Positions 62,248 to 64,000 of a stretch of DNA of 64,000 bases are shown one piece after another; positions within the stretch are counted from its first letter, which is position 1; each line of letters begins with the position of its first letter. The notes beneath the pieces were generated by a model. It searched no databases. It was not told the origin of the DNA and worked only from the letters and a program-made list of their open reading frames with translations. Both the position numbers and the translations under genes were made by a program. Source of the stretch: Paenibacillus sp. FSL K6-1096. Lineage in GTDB: Bacteria; Bacillota; Bacilli; Paenibacillales; Paenibacillaceae. The stretch is from assembly GCF_037977055.1 (NCBI RefSeq), contig NZ_CP150274.1, forward strand, positions 3,596,001 through 3,660,000. The letters are read 5' to 3'.

Positions 62248-64000
<1,753 letters not shown>

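Overview
The window reads as a Bacillota chromosome, most likely Paenibacillus. It carries the origin-proximal block dnaB - purA - M23 peptidase - walRKHIJ - htrA, an SLH-anchored surface protein, a YesN-type AraC regulator beside an LplA/YtcQ-like binding lipoprotein, a CD3324-type regulator, the YdjO cold-inducible protein, and GGAGG-type ribosome binding sites throughout. No tRNA, rRNA or CRISPR array was seen.

Layout. 0-20 kb is accessory: a WYL regulator fused in frame to an ABM monooxygenase, a DinB protein, a complete IS4-family element inserted in the last codons of a DUF2834 gene, a MerR/metallo-beta-lactamase-fold pair, a large U32 protein, an EVE-domain protein, a SASA esterase, an RloA/RloB (AbiL-like) defence pair whose rloB is frameshifted, a sigma factor fused to a C39/BtrH-like domain followed by a solute-binding protein without a signal peptide, a degenerate kinase with a CD3324-type regulator, a TetR/hydrolase divergon, and a decayed SDR/Old-Yellow-Enzyme mosaic. 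20-28 kb is rlmH followed by a tandemly duplicated BlaI / M56 metalloprotease / secreted-protein cassette, in which one copy's blaI has collapsed to 41 codons. 28-42 kb holds a PAP2 phosphatase with SLH domains, an AraC regulator with its lipoprotein, a Fur-boxed nickel/metallophore-type ABC importer (nikABCDE) and an ArsR/MFS pair. 42-53 kb holds a CxxH/CxxC miniprotein, oligoendopeptidase F, cydABCD behind two Rex-like sites, the cold-shock genes and htrA. 53-64 kb is the conserved wall-homeostasis block: a 68-residue gene behind a WalR-type motif, walJ-walI-walH-walK-walR, an M23/LysM/G5 peptidase, a membrane-anchored unknown, purA and the 3' part of dnaB.

How they work together. The M56 proteins look like BlaR1-type sensors whose beta-lactam sensor is replaced by a domain that is also made as a separate secreted protein from the next gene; BlaI with TACA/TGTA operators would be the output. 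The sigma-factor locus looks like a cytoplasmic sensing module built from a sigma factor, a peptidase-like domain and a sugar-binding fold. nikABCDE should import a metal or metal chelate under Fur control, cydABCD should be induced when NADH is high through Rex, and the wal block controls cell-wall hydrolase expression.
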